Source: Cellulomonas fimi
Lineage (GTDB): Bacteria > Actinomycetota > Actinomycetes > Actinomycetales > Cellulomonadaceae
Assembly (NCBI RefSeq): GCF_012952065.1
Contig: NZ_JABCJJ010000010.1
Coordinates: 1 to 64,000, forward strand
Direction: 5' to 3'
DNA length: 64,000 nt
Made by a program: the position numbers and the translations under genes. This document shows, one piece after another, positions 49,934 to 57,340 of this stretch. Numbering within the stretch: position 1 is the first letter of the stretch; the number at the start of each line of letters is the position of its first letter. The notes under the pieces were generated by a model, which saw nothing but the letters and a program-made list of their open reading frames with translations, made no database searches and was not told the DNA's origin.

Positions 49934-50329
49934 TCATGCCCGCTGGAGGGTGGACAGGGCCGTGCGCAGCCGGCCGGCAGCCTCGTCGGCCACGGCGCCG
50001 AGCTGGTCGTTGTGGGTGACCCCGACCATGATCTGCGGGTCGAGGGCCTCGACGACGGTGCGGTGCGGGCCGGCGGAGCGCACGACGACGTTGCAGGGCA
50101 GGAGCAGTCCGATGGACTCCTCGGCCTGCAGGGCGCGATAGGCCAGGGGTGGGTTGCAGGCGCCGAGGATGACCTGCGGGGGGATGTCGACGTCAAGCTT
50201 GTACTTCAGTGTCGTGGCCATGTCGATCTCGGTCAGGATGCCGAAGCCCTGCTCGGCCAGCGCGTCGCGGACCGCGGTGACGGTCTGGTCGAACGGCTGG
50301 TCGACGGTGGTGGTGATGCTGTAGGTCAT
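49934..50329 (-). CDS. DUF302-domain protein
   Basis: The 131-residue protein has the DUF302 pattern: VDQPFDQTVTAVRDALAEQG, GFGILTEIDM, the central LGACNPPLAYRAL and LLPCNVVVR, with a Cys in each of the last two. DUF302 proteins are small, often found in sulfide, copper or oxidative-stress loci, and their biochemical role is unknown. The ATG at 50329 follows GGAGAG. It lies 37 nt after the thioredoxin stop, so the pair is likely one transcript driven from operator O2. The two conserved cysteines fit a thiol-related role in this setting. Confidence 0.85.
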   Translation of the reverse strand: MTYSITTTVDQPFDQTVTAVRDALAEQGFGILTEIDMATTLKYKLDVDIPPQVILGACNPPLAYRALQAEESIGLLLPCNVVVRSAGPHRTVVEALDPQIMVGVTHNDQLGAVADEAAGRLRTALSTLQRA

Positions 50330-50366
50330 GGTTGCTCTCCGTTTCTCGGGTCGGACCTGACCGATG

Positions 50367-50738
50367 TCAGGCGGACTGCTTTTCCTGCTCCGCGAGCTGC
50401 ACGCGGACCTGGTCCATGTCCAGGTCGCGCACGGCCGCGATGACCTGTTCGAGCGCCGCCGGGGGCAGCGCACCCGGCTGGGCGAAGACGCCGATACCGT
50501 CGCGGAAGGCCATCAGCGTCGGGATGGAGGTGATCGCTGCCTGGGCGGAAAGGGACTGCTCGGCCTCGGTGTCAACCTCGGCGAACACGATGTCGTCGTG
50601 GGCCTGGGAGGCCCGCTCGTAGACGGGGGCGAACATCCGGCACGGGCCGCACCAGGACGCCCACCAGTCGACCAGGACGATCCCGTCCCGGTGGATGGTT
50701 TCCATGAAGGTGTGGGCGGTGAGGTTGACGGTAGCCAC
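50367..50738 (-). CDS. Thioredoxin
   Basis: The 123-residue protein is a complete single-domain thioredoxin with the active site WCGPC (Cys30, Cys33), the DTEAEQ strand and the cis-Pro loop SIPTLMAF. It reduces disulfides and can also reduce protein persulfides. GTG 50738 follows AAGGGAG. The ATACCC...GGGTAT site at 50770-50785 lies 32 nt upstream, so it should be induced with the sulfide/persulfide regulon. It is most likely the reductant that resets rhodanese or CstB persulfides, not the housekeeping thioredoxin; this is contextual. Confidence 0.93.
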   Translation of the reverse strand: MATVNLTAHTFMETIHRDGIVLVDWWASWCGPCRMFAPVYERASQAHDDIVFAEVDTEAEQSLSAQAAITSIPTLMAFRDGIGVFAQPGALPPAALEQVIAAVRDLDMDQVRVQLAEQEKQSA

Positions 50739-50769
50739 GTGGCGAACTCCCTTGCTTGGTCTCCGCAGA

Positions 50770-50785
50770 ATACCCTCCAGGGTAT
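50770..50785 (-). promoter_or_regulatory. CstR operator O2, upstream of thioredoxin
   Basis: ATACCCTCCAGGGTAT has 7-bp perfect arms around two bases. It is 32 nt from the thioredoxin GTG and controls the leftward thioredoxin-DUF302(-cstR) genes. Confidence 0.75.
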
Positions 50786-50838
50786 ACACCACTCGTGGGA
50801 CGCCGATATTCCGGCGCGGGCGCCAGCACCGGCGCGGG

Positions 50839-51687
50839 TCAGCTGGCGCAGCTGGCGTCGGTCTGGGTGAGGCGCTGGAGAAGCCCGAACCCCACCGCGG
50901 CGAGGGCTGCGGCGGCCATGGACGGCTGGTGCGGCGCCGCCTGGAGGAACCAGGCGGCCGCCAGGACCGTCATCGCCGCCATGGCCGCGCACGGGGAGCA
51001 CCCGAGGGCCGGTCGGCGGCCCTTCCCGGGGCCGGGCAGGTAGGTCGCCAGCGTCGCGGCCGCAGCGACCGCCACGAGGGCGACGAGCACGGTCCACGGC
51101 GCAGCGGCGGGGAAGCCGCCGCCCGCGGCGACCAGCACGGCGAAGAGCGCGGGCGTGAGCACCGCCGTGGCGGTGACGCGGCGGCGGGGCCAGCGCCCGC
51201 CGCCGAGCCGGCCTGCCGCGGCGGAACCGACAAGGACTCGCGACGCCGGTCCGGGGGCCCGCTCGCCGGCTGCGGTCGGGCCGGTGGCTGAAGGCGGCGT
51301 GCCGGCGGCCGGTCCGGTGCTGGTCCCGGCCGGGGCCAGCAGGATGTCGAGACCGTCACGGCCGCCCTCGAGGTAGGCCCGCCAGGCCGCGCCGGTGGTC
51401 CCTGCGCCTGCCTGCCCGACCCAACGGGCGCGCACCGCCCTGATCGGGTCGTCCGGGTCGGCTCCCGGCTCGGCTGCGGTGAGCGCGCGTCGGGCCTGGG
51501 CCAGGGCGGCGATGGCGCCCTCGTGGTACTTCGCCGTGGAGCACGCCGAGCCGTCGCGGGAGAGCGTGCACAGGGACTGGTTTTCGGCCGTCGCGGTCAG
51601 TCGGGTCATCGCCTCGCGCTGGAGCGCCTCCGCCCGGGCGGCGTGGGCGGGCCCGGTGTCGGTCGTCGGTCTGCAAGGCGCGGTCAC
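50839..51687 (-). CDS. Four-helix membrane protein of unknown function in the persulfide island
   Basis: From GTG 51687 the protein has 282 residues. The N-terminal part is soluble, with a Cys-bearing segment (SLCTLSRDGSACS) and a helix EGAIAALAQARRAL. A Pro/Gly/Ala linker follows, then four hydrophobic segments at the end: ALFAVLVAAGG, WTVLVALVAVAAAATLATYL, AAMAAMTVLAAAWFLQ, and AAALAAVGFGLLQ. Its start overlaps the stop of the Cys-rich microprotein gene (GTGA), so the two are coupled. It sits in the rhodanese operon controlled by operator O3. A role in sulfur or thiol handling at the membrane is plausible but unproven. Confidence 0.6.
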   Translation of the reverse strand: MTAPCRPTTDTGPAHAARAEALQREAMTRLTATAENQSLCTLSRDGSACSTAKYHEGAIAALAQARRALTAAEPGADPDDPIRAVRARWVGQAGAGTTGAAWRAYLEGGRDGLDILLAPAGTSTGPAAGTPPSATGPTAAGERAPGPASRVLVGSAAAGRLGGGRWPRRRVTATAVLTPALFAVLVAAGGGFPAAAPWTVLVALVAVAAAATLATYLPGPGKGRRPALGCSPCAAMAAMTVLAAAWFLQAAPHQPSMAAAALAAVGFGLLQRLTQTDASCAS

Positions 51688-51800
51688 TGGCAGGTGCACC
51701 GCTGGGCCGGGTCGAGACCGGACAGGACGGCGTCGACGTGCAGGCCGCAGCCGGTCCAGGTTGTCTTGGCGCAGGTGGTGCAACGTGCGGGACTGCACAT
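51684..51800 (-). CDS. 38-residue Cys-rich microprotein
   Basis: ATG 51800, with GGAGATG upstream, opens a 38-residue protein: MCSPARCTTCAKTTWTGCGL, then HVDAVLSGL, ending PAQRCTCQ. It has six Cys (2, 7, 10, 18, 35, 37) and one His. The Cys-x2-Cys and Cys-x-Cys pairs suggest zinc or metal binding, or reaction with persulfides. It lies 54 nt after the rhodanese stop and its TGA overlaps the GTG of the membrane-protein gene. Similar tiny CGKTTWAGCG-type proteins are, to my recollection, encoded in actinobacterial genomes, but their function is not established. Confidence 0.75.
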   Translation of the reverse strand: MCSPARCTTCAKTTWTGCGLHVDAVLSGLDPAQRCTCQ

Positions 51801-51854
51801 GGGTCATCTCCGGGGGGTGATCGCGTGTGTCGGGGCTCGTCGGTAGGGACGTGC

Positions 51855-52226
51855 TCAGCGGCGGACGGCGCCGCCGGCGCGCTGCCATGCGCCCATGCCG
51901 CCGGCGATGCTGGCGGCGTCGAGGCCGAGGTCGCGCAGCCGCTTCGCGGCGGTGCGCGAGCGCATGCCGCTCGCGCACACGACCACGACGGGGCCCTCCT
52001 TGGGTAGGCGCTGCGGGGCCTTGTCGAGCTGGGCGAGGGGGAGGTGGACGGCCTGGGGGGCGTGCCCGGTGCGCCACTCGTGGCGCTCGCGCACGTCGAG
52101 CAGGGCGGCCCCGTCACGGACCAGCTCGACCGCGCGCGCCGCGCTGACCGTCGAACCGAGATGCCCGTCATTCGCGCCGCGGCTGAACAGGGCACGCAGC
52201 CGGGTCACAAGGGTGGTGGTCGTCAT
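51855..52226 (-). CDS. Rhodanese-domain sulfurtransferase
   Basis: The 123-residue protein is a single rhodanese domain with DVRERHEWRTGHAPQAVHLP and the active-site loop CASGMRS (Cys84). It transfers sulfane sulfur from persulfides such as glutathione or bacillithiol/mycothiol persulfide to acceptors. A basic N-terminal stretch of about 25 residues precedes the domain. The ATG at 52226 follows AAAGGAG. The operator O3 lies 25 nt upstream, so expression should rise when CstR is modified. It heads a leftward operon with the Cys-rich microprotein and the membrane protein. Confidence 0.9.
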   Translation of the reverse strand: MTTTTLVTRLRALFSRGANDGHLGSTVSAARAVELVRDGAALLDVRERHEWRTGHAPQAVHLPLAQLDKAPQRLPKEGPVVVVCASGMRSRTAAKRLRDLGLDAASIAGGMGAWQRAGGAVRR

Positions 52227-52250
52227 GGGTGAACTCCTTTCAGCTGATAC

Positions 52251-52268
52251 GATACCCCCAGGGGTATC
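52251..52268 (-). promoter_or_regulatory. CstR operator O3, before the leftward rhodanese
   Basis: GATACCCCCAGGGGTATC is a perfect palindrome with 8-bp arms around two bases. It lies 25 nt before the rhodanese ATG at 52226. Confidence 0.8.
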
Positions 52269-52367
52269 ATGGTGTCATGTGGGGGCGCCGCGGGCCGCGA
52301 CTTCACGGGTCCTTGCCGGGATAGGGAATGCGGTCGGCGGATGGCACGTTGCAAGCTCTCGAAACCT

Positions 52368-52383
52368 ATACCCCGAGGGGTAT
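52368..52383 (+). promoter_or_regulatory. CstR operator O4, before the rightward rhodanese/CstB operon
   Basis: ATACCCCGAGGGGTAT has 7-bp perfect arms and lies 24 nt before the ATG at 52407. With O3 it makes a 180-bp divergent control region. Confidence 0.8.
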
Positions 52384-52406
52384 CGTCGCTTCAGGAAGGA
52401 AGGTCC

Positions 52407-52727
52407 ATGGCTGAGGTCTCCATCGACCAGTTCGCGGCCGCGAAGGCCGACGGCGCGTTTGTCATCGACGTGCGCGAGCCGTTCGAGTACGTGCAGGGTC
52501 ACGTCCCCGGTGCCGAACTGCTCCCGCTGAGCGAGGTCGCGGAGCGGACCGCCGCTCTGCCGACGAACCAGCCCGTATACGTCATCTGCGCCAGCGGTAA
52601 CCGCAGCCTTCGCGCCACCGACTACCTGCGCGGTGCGGGTTACGACGCCTACTCGGTCCGCGGCGGAACCGAGGGCTGGATCAGCGCCGGCAACACAGTC
52701 GCGACCGGCCCGCACGCCGCAGCGTGA
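52407..52727 (+). CDS. Rhodanese-domain protein
   Basis: The 106-residue protein is a compact rhodanese with VIDVREPFEYVQGHVPGAEL and CASGNRS (Cys61) as active-site loop. ATG 52407 is preceded by AGGAAGGAAGG, a strong ribosome-binding site. It starts the rightward operon that continues, 34 nt later, with the persulfide dioxygenase-rhodanese fusion. Sulfur relay from small thiol persulfides is the expected activity. The Glu-Pro-rich start DVREPFEY is close to that of CstA/TusA-associated rhodaneses, but no TusA domain is present. Confidence 0.9.
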   Translation: MAEVSIDQFAAAKADGAFVIDVREPFEYVQGHVPGAELLPLSEVAERTAALPTNQPVYVICASGNRSLRATDYLRGAGYDAYSVRGGTEGWISAGNTVATGPHAAA

Positions 52728-52761
52728 CCGCCACCTCACCCCACCTGAAAGGACCACCTTG

Positions 52762-54141
52762 ATGGCCACCACGATCATCTCCATCGAGACCCCGTCGCTG
52801 GGCGACCGCAGCTACCTCGTCCACGACGGCGAGGTCGCCTTCGCCGTCGACCCCCAGCGCGACATCGACCGCGTCCTCGACGCCGCCGACAAGGCGGGCG
52901 TGCGGATCACGCACGTCTTCGAGACTCACATCCACAACGACTACGTCACCGGCGGCTACGCCCTGGCGCAGCAGACCGGCGCGCGCTACTACGTCAACGC
53001 CGAGGACGAGGTCTCCTTCGAGCGCACCCAGATCCGCGACGGCCAGGTCGTCGAGGTCAGCCCCACCCTGCGGGTGCGCGCCATGCACACCCCCGGACAC
53101 ACCTTCACCCACCTGTCCTACGTGCTCGAGGGCACCCAGCCCGCGGTCTTCTCCGGCGGCTCACTGCTGTTCGGCTCCACCGGGCGACCGGACCTGCTCG
53201 GCGAGGCCCACACGCACGCCCTGGCCCGTCACCAGTACAGCTCCGCCCGCAGGCTGGCGGCCGAGCTGAGCGAGGACACCAAGGTCATGCCGACCCACGG
53301 GTTCGGCAGCTTCTGCGCCGCCACCTCCGCGGGCGGCGACACCACCGCCTCCACGATCGGCCAGGAGCGGCTGATCAACCCGGTGCTGAGCCAGGACGAG
53401 GAGGACTACGTCGCCGATGTCCTCGCCGGCCTGGACGCCTATCCCGCCTACTACGTGCACATGGGCTCGGCCAACGCCGCCGGCCCCACCGCCTCCGACC
53501 TCTCCGAGCCCGAGCGGGCCGACAAGGACCAGCTCCGCCGCCGGCTCGAGGCCGGGGAGTGGCTGGTGGACCTGCGCACCCGGACCGCCTTCGCCGCCGG
53601 CCACGTGCCGGGCACGTTCAACTTCGGCCTGGACGGTCAGTTCGCGACCTACCTGGGCTGGCTGATCCCCTGGGGCACCCCGGTCACGCTGCTGGGCGAG
53701 AGCCTGGAGCAGGTCGCCGAGGCCCAGCGCGAGCTGACCCGGATCGGCATCGACCGCCCCGCCGCGGCCGCGACCGGCCGCCCGGAGGAGTGGACCGACG
53801 CCCCGCTCGCCACCTTGGCGTCCGCGAGCTTCGCCGACCTCGCCCAGGTCCGCCACCACCGGCCCGTCACCGTCCTGGACGTGCGCCGGGTCAGCGAGTG
53901 GCGCGAGGCCCACATCGACGGTGCGGTGCACATCCCGATCCACGACATCGTCAAGCGCATGGACGAGGTGCCCGAGGGGGAGGTCTGGGTGCACTGCGCG
54001 TCCGGCTACCGTGCCTCCATCTCCGCCTCACTCGTCGCGGCCACCGGCCGCCGCGTGGTCGTGGTCGACGACAGCTTCGACCGCTCCGCGCAGGCCGCCG
54101 GGCTGCCCATCGTCACCGAGGCAACCCCGGCCTCCGCCTGA
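52762..54141 (+). CDS. cstB: Persulfide dioxygenase-rhodanese fusion (CstB-like)
   Basis: The 459-residue protein has three parts. Residues 1-235 are a metallo-beta-lactamase fold of the ETHE1/persulfide dioxygenase type: HIHND gives His56, His58 and Asp60, HTPGHT gives His113, and GRPDL gives Asp144. Residues about 255-350 form a pseudo-rhodanese without an active Cys. Residues about 355-459 form a rhodanese with CASGYRA (Cys412). This is the CstB layout, which oxidises thiol persulfides to sulfite or thiosulfate. ATG 52762 follows AAAGGA. It feeds sulfite to the TauE/SafE exporter encoded 37 nt downstream. Confidence 0.93.
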   Translation: MATTIISIETPSLGDRSYLVHDGEVAFAVDPQRDIDRVLDAADKAGVRITHVFETHIHNDYVTGGYALAQQTGARYYVNAEDEVSFERTQIRDGQVVEVSPTLRVRAMHTPGHTFTHLSYVLEGTQPAVFSGGSLLFGSTGRPDLLGEAHTHALARHQYSSARRLAAELSEDTKVMPTHGFGSFCAATSAGGDTTASTIGQERLINPVLSQDEEDYVADVLAGLDAYPAYYVHMGSANAAGPTASDLSEPERADKDQLRRRLEAGEWLVDLRTRTAFAAGHVPGTFNFGLDGQFATYLGWLIPWGTPVTLLGESLEQVAEAQRELTRIGIDRPAAAATGRPEEWTDAPLATLASASFADLAQVRHHRPVTVLDVRRVSEWREAHIDGAVHIPIHDIVKRMDEVPEGEVWVHCASGYRASISASLVAATGRRVVVVDDSFDRSAQAAGLPIVTEATPASA

Positions 54142-54178
54142 CCGTCCGCCGCCCTCGACCCTGGCGAAGGACCCAGTT

Positions 54179-54997
54179 GTGCTTGCCCTGACGCTGCCGA
54201 TCGGCCTCGTCGTCGGCATCACCCTCGGCGCCCTCGGCGGCGGCGGATCCATCCTGACCGTCCCGGCCCTGGTCTACCTCCTCGGCCTCGACCCCCGGTC
54301 CGCGACGACCGGATCGCTCATCATCGTCGGCATCACGACCCTGATCGGCATGCTGCCGCACCTGCGGGCCGGCCGGATCCGCCTGGGTCAGGGCGCCGTC
54401 TTCGGCCTCCTCGGCGTCGGCGGCGCCTTCGCCGGCTCACTGCTGTCGACCTCGGTGCCCCCGAACGTCCTGCTCGCCGCGTTCGCGGCTCTCATGCTCG
54501 TCGTCGCGGCCGTGATGACCCGGCGCCGCCGCGCCGCGGCCCGCAACGAGACCGCCGGCCGCAGCCAGGTCGAGGCCCGGACCACCCCCATGGTCTCCCT
54601 GCGCCCGTTCTGCTGCGACTGCCGCGCGGTCGGCGTGCTGCTCCTGACGGCCACCGCCGTCGGGCTGCTGACCGGGTTCTTCGGGGTCGGCGGCGGCTTC
54701 GTCGTCGTCCCGGCCCTGGTGCTCGCACTGCGCCTGCCCATGCCGGTCGCCGTCGGCACCTCCCTGGTGGTCATCACCGTCAACAGCGCCAGTGCGCTGC
54801 TCTCCCGGCTCGGCCAGGACGTGACCCTGGACTGGGGCGTGATCGCCTCCTTCACCGCCGCCGCGGTGCTCGGCTCCCTCCTAGGCGCGCGGATCACCAC
54901 CCGCGTGAAACCCGCCCGGCTCAGCCTGGCGTTCACCGTCCTGCTCGTCCTCGTCGCGCTCTACACTGCCGCCCAAAGCCTCGCCCCGCTCCTTTGA
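54179..54997 (+). CDS. TauE/SafE (TSUP) sulfite exporter
   Basis: The 272-residue membrane protein has eight predicted helices in two repeats, each with the TSUP glycine-rich turn ([15 protein letters not shown] and [15 protein letters not shown]). A basic loop with Cys-Cys-Asp-Cys (FCCDCRAV) joins the repeats. TauE/SafE proteins export sulfite, sulfoacetate or related anions. GTG 54179 follows GAAGGA. It is directly behind the CstB-like dioxygenase in the same operon and presumably removes the sulfite that this enzyme makes. The Cys cluster in the loop is unusual and may sense thiols. Confidence 0.9.
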   Translation: MLALTLPIGLVVGITLGALGGGGSILTVPALVYLLGLDPRSATTGSLIIVGITTLIGMLPHLRAGRIRLGQGAVFGLLGVGGAFAGSLLSTSVPPNVLLAAFAALMLVVAAVMTRRRRAAARNETAGRSQVEARTTPMVSLRPFCCDCRAVGVLLLTATAVGLLTGFFGVGGGFVVVPALVLALRLPMPVAVGTSLVVITVNSASALLSRLGQDVTLDWGVIASFTAAAVLGSLLGARITTRVKPARLSLAFTVLLVLVALYTAAQSLAPLL

Positions 54998-55023
54998 CCG
55001 GCAAACGACCCAAGGACCATTAC

Positions 55024-56157
55024 ATGGCCCTTCCCACAGCCCTGGCACCCCGCACGTCCCTGCCCCGTCCGTGGGGCGGCGCCGAGAAGCGCTCGCTCGC
55101 CGGCATGGCCACGGTCGTGCTGCTGCTCAACCTCGTCGGCTGGGGCGTGCTGCTCCTGGCCGTGGCCCCGCAGGACCTGCGGGTGGGCAGCGCCGGGGTG
55201 TTCGGCGTCGGCGTGGGCGTGACCGCCTTCCTCCTCGGCGTGCGGCACGCCTTCGACGCCGACCACATCGCTGCCATCGACAACACCACCCGCAAGCTCG
55301 TGGCCGAGTCCCGGCCCGCGCTCAGCGTCGGGTTCTGGTTCGCCCTCGGCCACTCCAGCGTCGTCTTCGGGCTGTCACTGCTCCTCGCCCTGGGGCTGCG
55401 GGTCGTCGTCGGCCCCGTCGCGGACTCCGGCTCGGCCCTGCAGCAGACTCTCGGCACGGTGGGCTCCATCGTGGCCGGCACCTTCCTCATCCTCATCGGC
55501 CTGCTCAACCTCGGGTCCGTCGCCGGGATCGTGAAGATCTTCCGCGAGATGCGCGGCGCACCCCTGGACGAGGCCGAGCTCGAACGACACCTGAACAACC
55601 GGGGCCTGCTCGCCCGTCTGCTGAACCGGTTCACCCGCCGGGGTGCCAAGCCCTGGCACATGTACCTCGTGGGGCTGCTCATGGGCCTCGGCTTCGACAC
55701 CGCGACCCAGGTCGCACTGCTCGTCCTGGCCGGCGGCACCGCCGCGCTGACCCTGCCCTGGTACGCGATCCTCGTGCTCCCCGTGCTCTTCGCCGCCGGG
55801 ATGAGCCTGTTCGACGCCGCCGACGGCATCCTGATGGCCCGCGCCTACCGATGGGCCTTCCTGGCCCCGGTACGCAAGGTCTACTACAGCCTCACCGTCA
55901 CGGCCCTGTCCGTCATCGCCGCCCTCGGCATCGGCGCCACCGTGCTCCTCCAGCTCCTCGCCGAGCACCTCCAGCCAACCGGCGGGCTTCTCGGCTGGAT
56001 CGCCGGGCTCGACCTGGGCAACGTCGGCTACGCCTTCGTCGCCCTCTTCATCGGCACGTGGCTGATCAGCCTCGCCATCTGGCGCCTGGGCCGGGTCGAA
56101 CAGCGCTGGCGCACGGCCGACGGATTGGGCACGGGACGGTCGACCCGGTCTCCTTGA
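55024..56157 (+). CDS. NiCoT-family nickel/cobalt transporter (HoxN/NixA-like)
   Basis: The 377-residue protein has about eight membrane helices and the signature RHAFDADHIAAIDN (residues 74-87; His75, Asp78, Asp80, His81), which defines NiCoT importers, plus the second motif LGFDTATQ. It would import Ni2+ or Co2+. ATG 55024 follows AAGGA and is 26 nt after the TauE stop, so it belongs to the same operon. Membership in a persulfide regulon is unexpected. It may supply a metal cofactor, or it may simply have been carried along. Confidence 0.88.
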   Translation: MALPTALAPRTSLPRPWGGAEKRSLAGMATVVLLLNLVGWGVLLLAVAPQDLRVGSAGVFGVGVGVTAFLLGVRHAFDADHIAAIDNTTRKLVAESRPALSVGFWFALGHSSVVFGLSLLLALGLRVVVGPVADSGSALQQTLGTVGSIVAGTFLILIGLLNLGSVAGIVKIFREMRGAPLDEAELERHLNNRGLLARLLNRFTRRGAKPWHMYLVGLLMGLGFDTATQVALLVLAGGTAALTLPWYAILVLPVLFAAGMSLFDAADGILMARAYRWAFLAPVRKVYYSLTVTALSVIAALGIGATVLLQLLAEHLQPTGGLLGWIAGLDLGNVGYAFVALFIGTWLISLAIWRLGRVEQRWRTADGLGTGRSTRSP

Positions 56158-56171
56158 TGTCGTCTTGATGT
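56153..56171 (+). promoter_or_regulatory. Direct repeats upstream of the SHOCT/two-component genes
   Basis: CTTGATGT occurs at 56153-56160 and again at 56164-56171, 11 bp apart, the spacing used by OmpR/PhoB-type response regulators. The site overlaps the NiCoT stop and lies about 80 nt before the SHOCT gene. A small GTTCG-C-CGAAC palindrome follows at 56170-56180. Confidence 0.45.
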
Positions 56172-56246
56172 TCGCCGAACGATCCCTTCATCCGCGTGAG
56201 CGACCGTTGTTCCGAAGTTGGAAAACACTCACGGAAGGACACGAAG

Positions 56247-56504
56247 ATGATGGGTTGGGGTTGGGGAATGGGCGCCGGTGGCTGGATCGCCATGGTGATC
56301 TTCTGGGTAGCGGTACTCGCGCTGATCGTCTGGGCGGTCATGCGGGTGTTCCCGGCCGGTGGTGCCCGAGGCTCCGCGCCGCGGGTCGAGACCCCGCAGG
56401 AGATCCTGGACCGGCGGTTCGCTGCCGGTGAGATCGACTCCGAGACCTACCGCGCCATGCGCGTCGCGCTGGACTCCGGCCGGGTGGATCGGGAGCTGTC
56501 ATGA
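56247..56504 (+). CDS. Small SHOCT-domain membrane protein
   Basis: The 85-residue protein has a Met/Gly/Trp-rich start (MMGWGWGMGAGGW), one membrane helix (about 13-35), and a C-terminal SHOCT domain (about 55-82) with ETPQEILDRRFAAGEIDSET. SHOCT domains are short oligomerisation modules at the ends of many small membrane proteins. ATG 56247 follows GGAAGGA. It overlaps the next gene by ATGA. Such proteins often accompany copper-responsive two-component systems in actinobacteria, which fits the neighbours, but no metal was identified directly. Confidence 0.82.
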   Translation: MMGWGWGMGAGGWIAMVIFWVAVLALIVWAVMRVFPAGGARGSAPRVETPQEILDRRFAAGEIDSETYRAMRVALDSGRVDRELS

Positions 56505-57340
56505 GGCACCGGATCTCACAGTTCCTGGTGCCCGCCGTGGCCCTGGCCGGTGCCCTTGGCTCGGGCGCCTGGCTGGTAACCCAGGAGACCCCAGCCTGGG
56601 CGTCGCCGATCCCATGGGCCACGTTCAGTGCTCAGGACGGCGAGAACTGGACCGGCCCGGGCCCGGAGATGATGGGCGCCGCCGGGACCGGGATGATGGG
56701 CGGCAGCAACGGCACCGGGATGGGCGGCAACGGCACCGGCACCGAGATGACGAGTGCCGTCGAGACCGGGATGATGGGCGGCAGCAACGGCACCGGGATG
56801 ATGGGCACCGACGGCACGGGGATGATCGGCACCGACGGCACGGGAATGATGGGCTGGGTCGGCGGCAACGGCGGCCCGGTGGCTGACCTGGATGGCGCCC
56901 GTGAACAGGCCGCCGACTTCGCCCGGTCCCTGGGCGGTGATCTCCGTGTCGGTGAGGTGATGCGGTTCTCTAACCACTACTACGCCCAGATCCTGGACCC
57001 CGGGGGGTCGAGGGTCACCGAGGTGCTGGTGGATCCCGGCACCGGCGGCGTCCAGATGGAGCTTGGTCCCGCCATGATGTGGAACTCCCGCTACGGGATG
57101 GCCGCCGCCGGTTTCGGCACGCCGGAGGTATCCGCCGAGGAGGCCCTTGCCGCGGCGCAGCGCGCACTGAGCGGGGACGGGACCACCGTGGGGCCCGCGG
57201 AGGAGTTCCCGGGCTACTACACCCTGCACAGGCTCCAGGACGGCGAGGTCGCCGGCATGGTGTCGGTCAACGCGGTCACCGGCGCGGTGTGGTCCCACGG
57301 CTGGCACGGCCGCTTCGTGGAGATGTCGGAGGCTGGGTGA
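56501..57340 (+). CDS. Exported Met/Gly-rich repeat protein with PepSY-like tail
   Basis: The 279-residue protein has a signal peptide (about 1-35). A stretch of Gly/Thr/Asn with many Met pairs follows (TGMMG repeated five times in residues about 58-125, with NGTG/DGTG spacers). The C-terminal part (about 130-279) has two PepSY-like segments (ARSLGGDLRVGEVMRF, later EEALAAAQRALSGDG). Methionine-rich exported repeats bind copper(I) in several systems, so copper binding is a reasonable guess. It overlaps the SHOCT gene (ATGA) and the response-regulator gene (GTGA), so the three are coupled. Confidence 0.7.
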   Translation: MRHRISQFLVPAVALAGALGSGAWLVTQETPAWASPIPWATFSAQDGENWTGPGPEMMGAAGTGMMGGSNGTGMGGNGTGTEMTSAVETGMMGGSNGTGMMGTDGTGMIGTDGTGMMGWVGGNGGPVADLDGAREQAADFARSLGGDLRVGEVMRFSNHYYAQILDPGGSRVTEVLVDPGTGGVQMELGPAMMWNSRYGMAAAGFGTPEVSAEEALAAAQRALSGDGTTVGPAEEFPGYYTLHRLQDGEVAGMVSVNAVTGAVWSHGWHGRFVEMSEAG

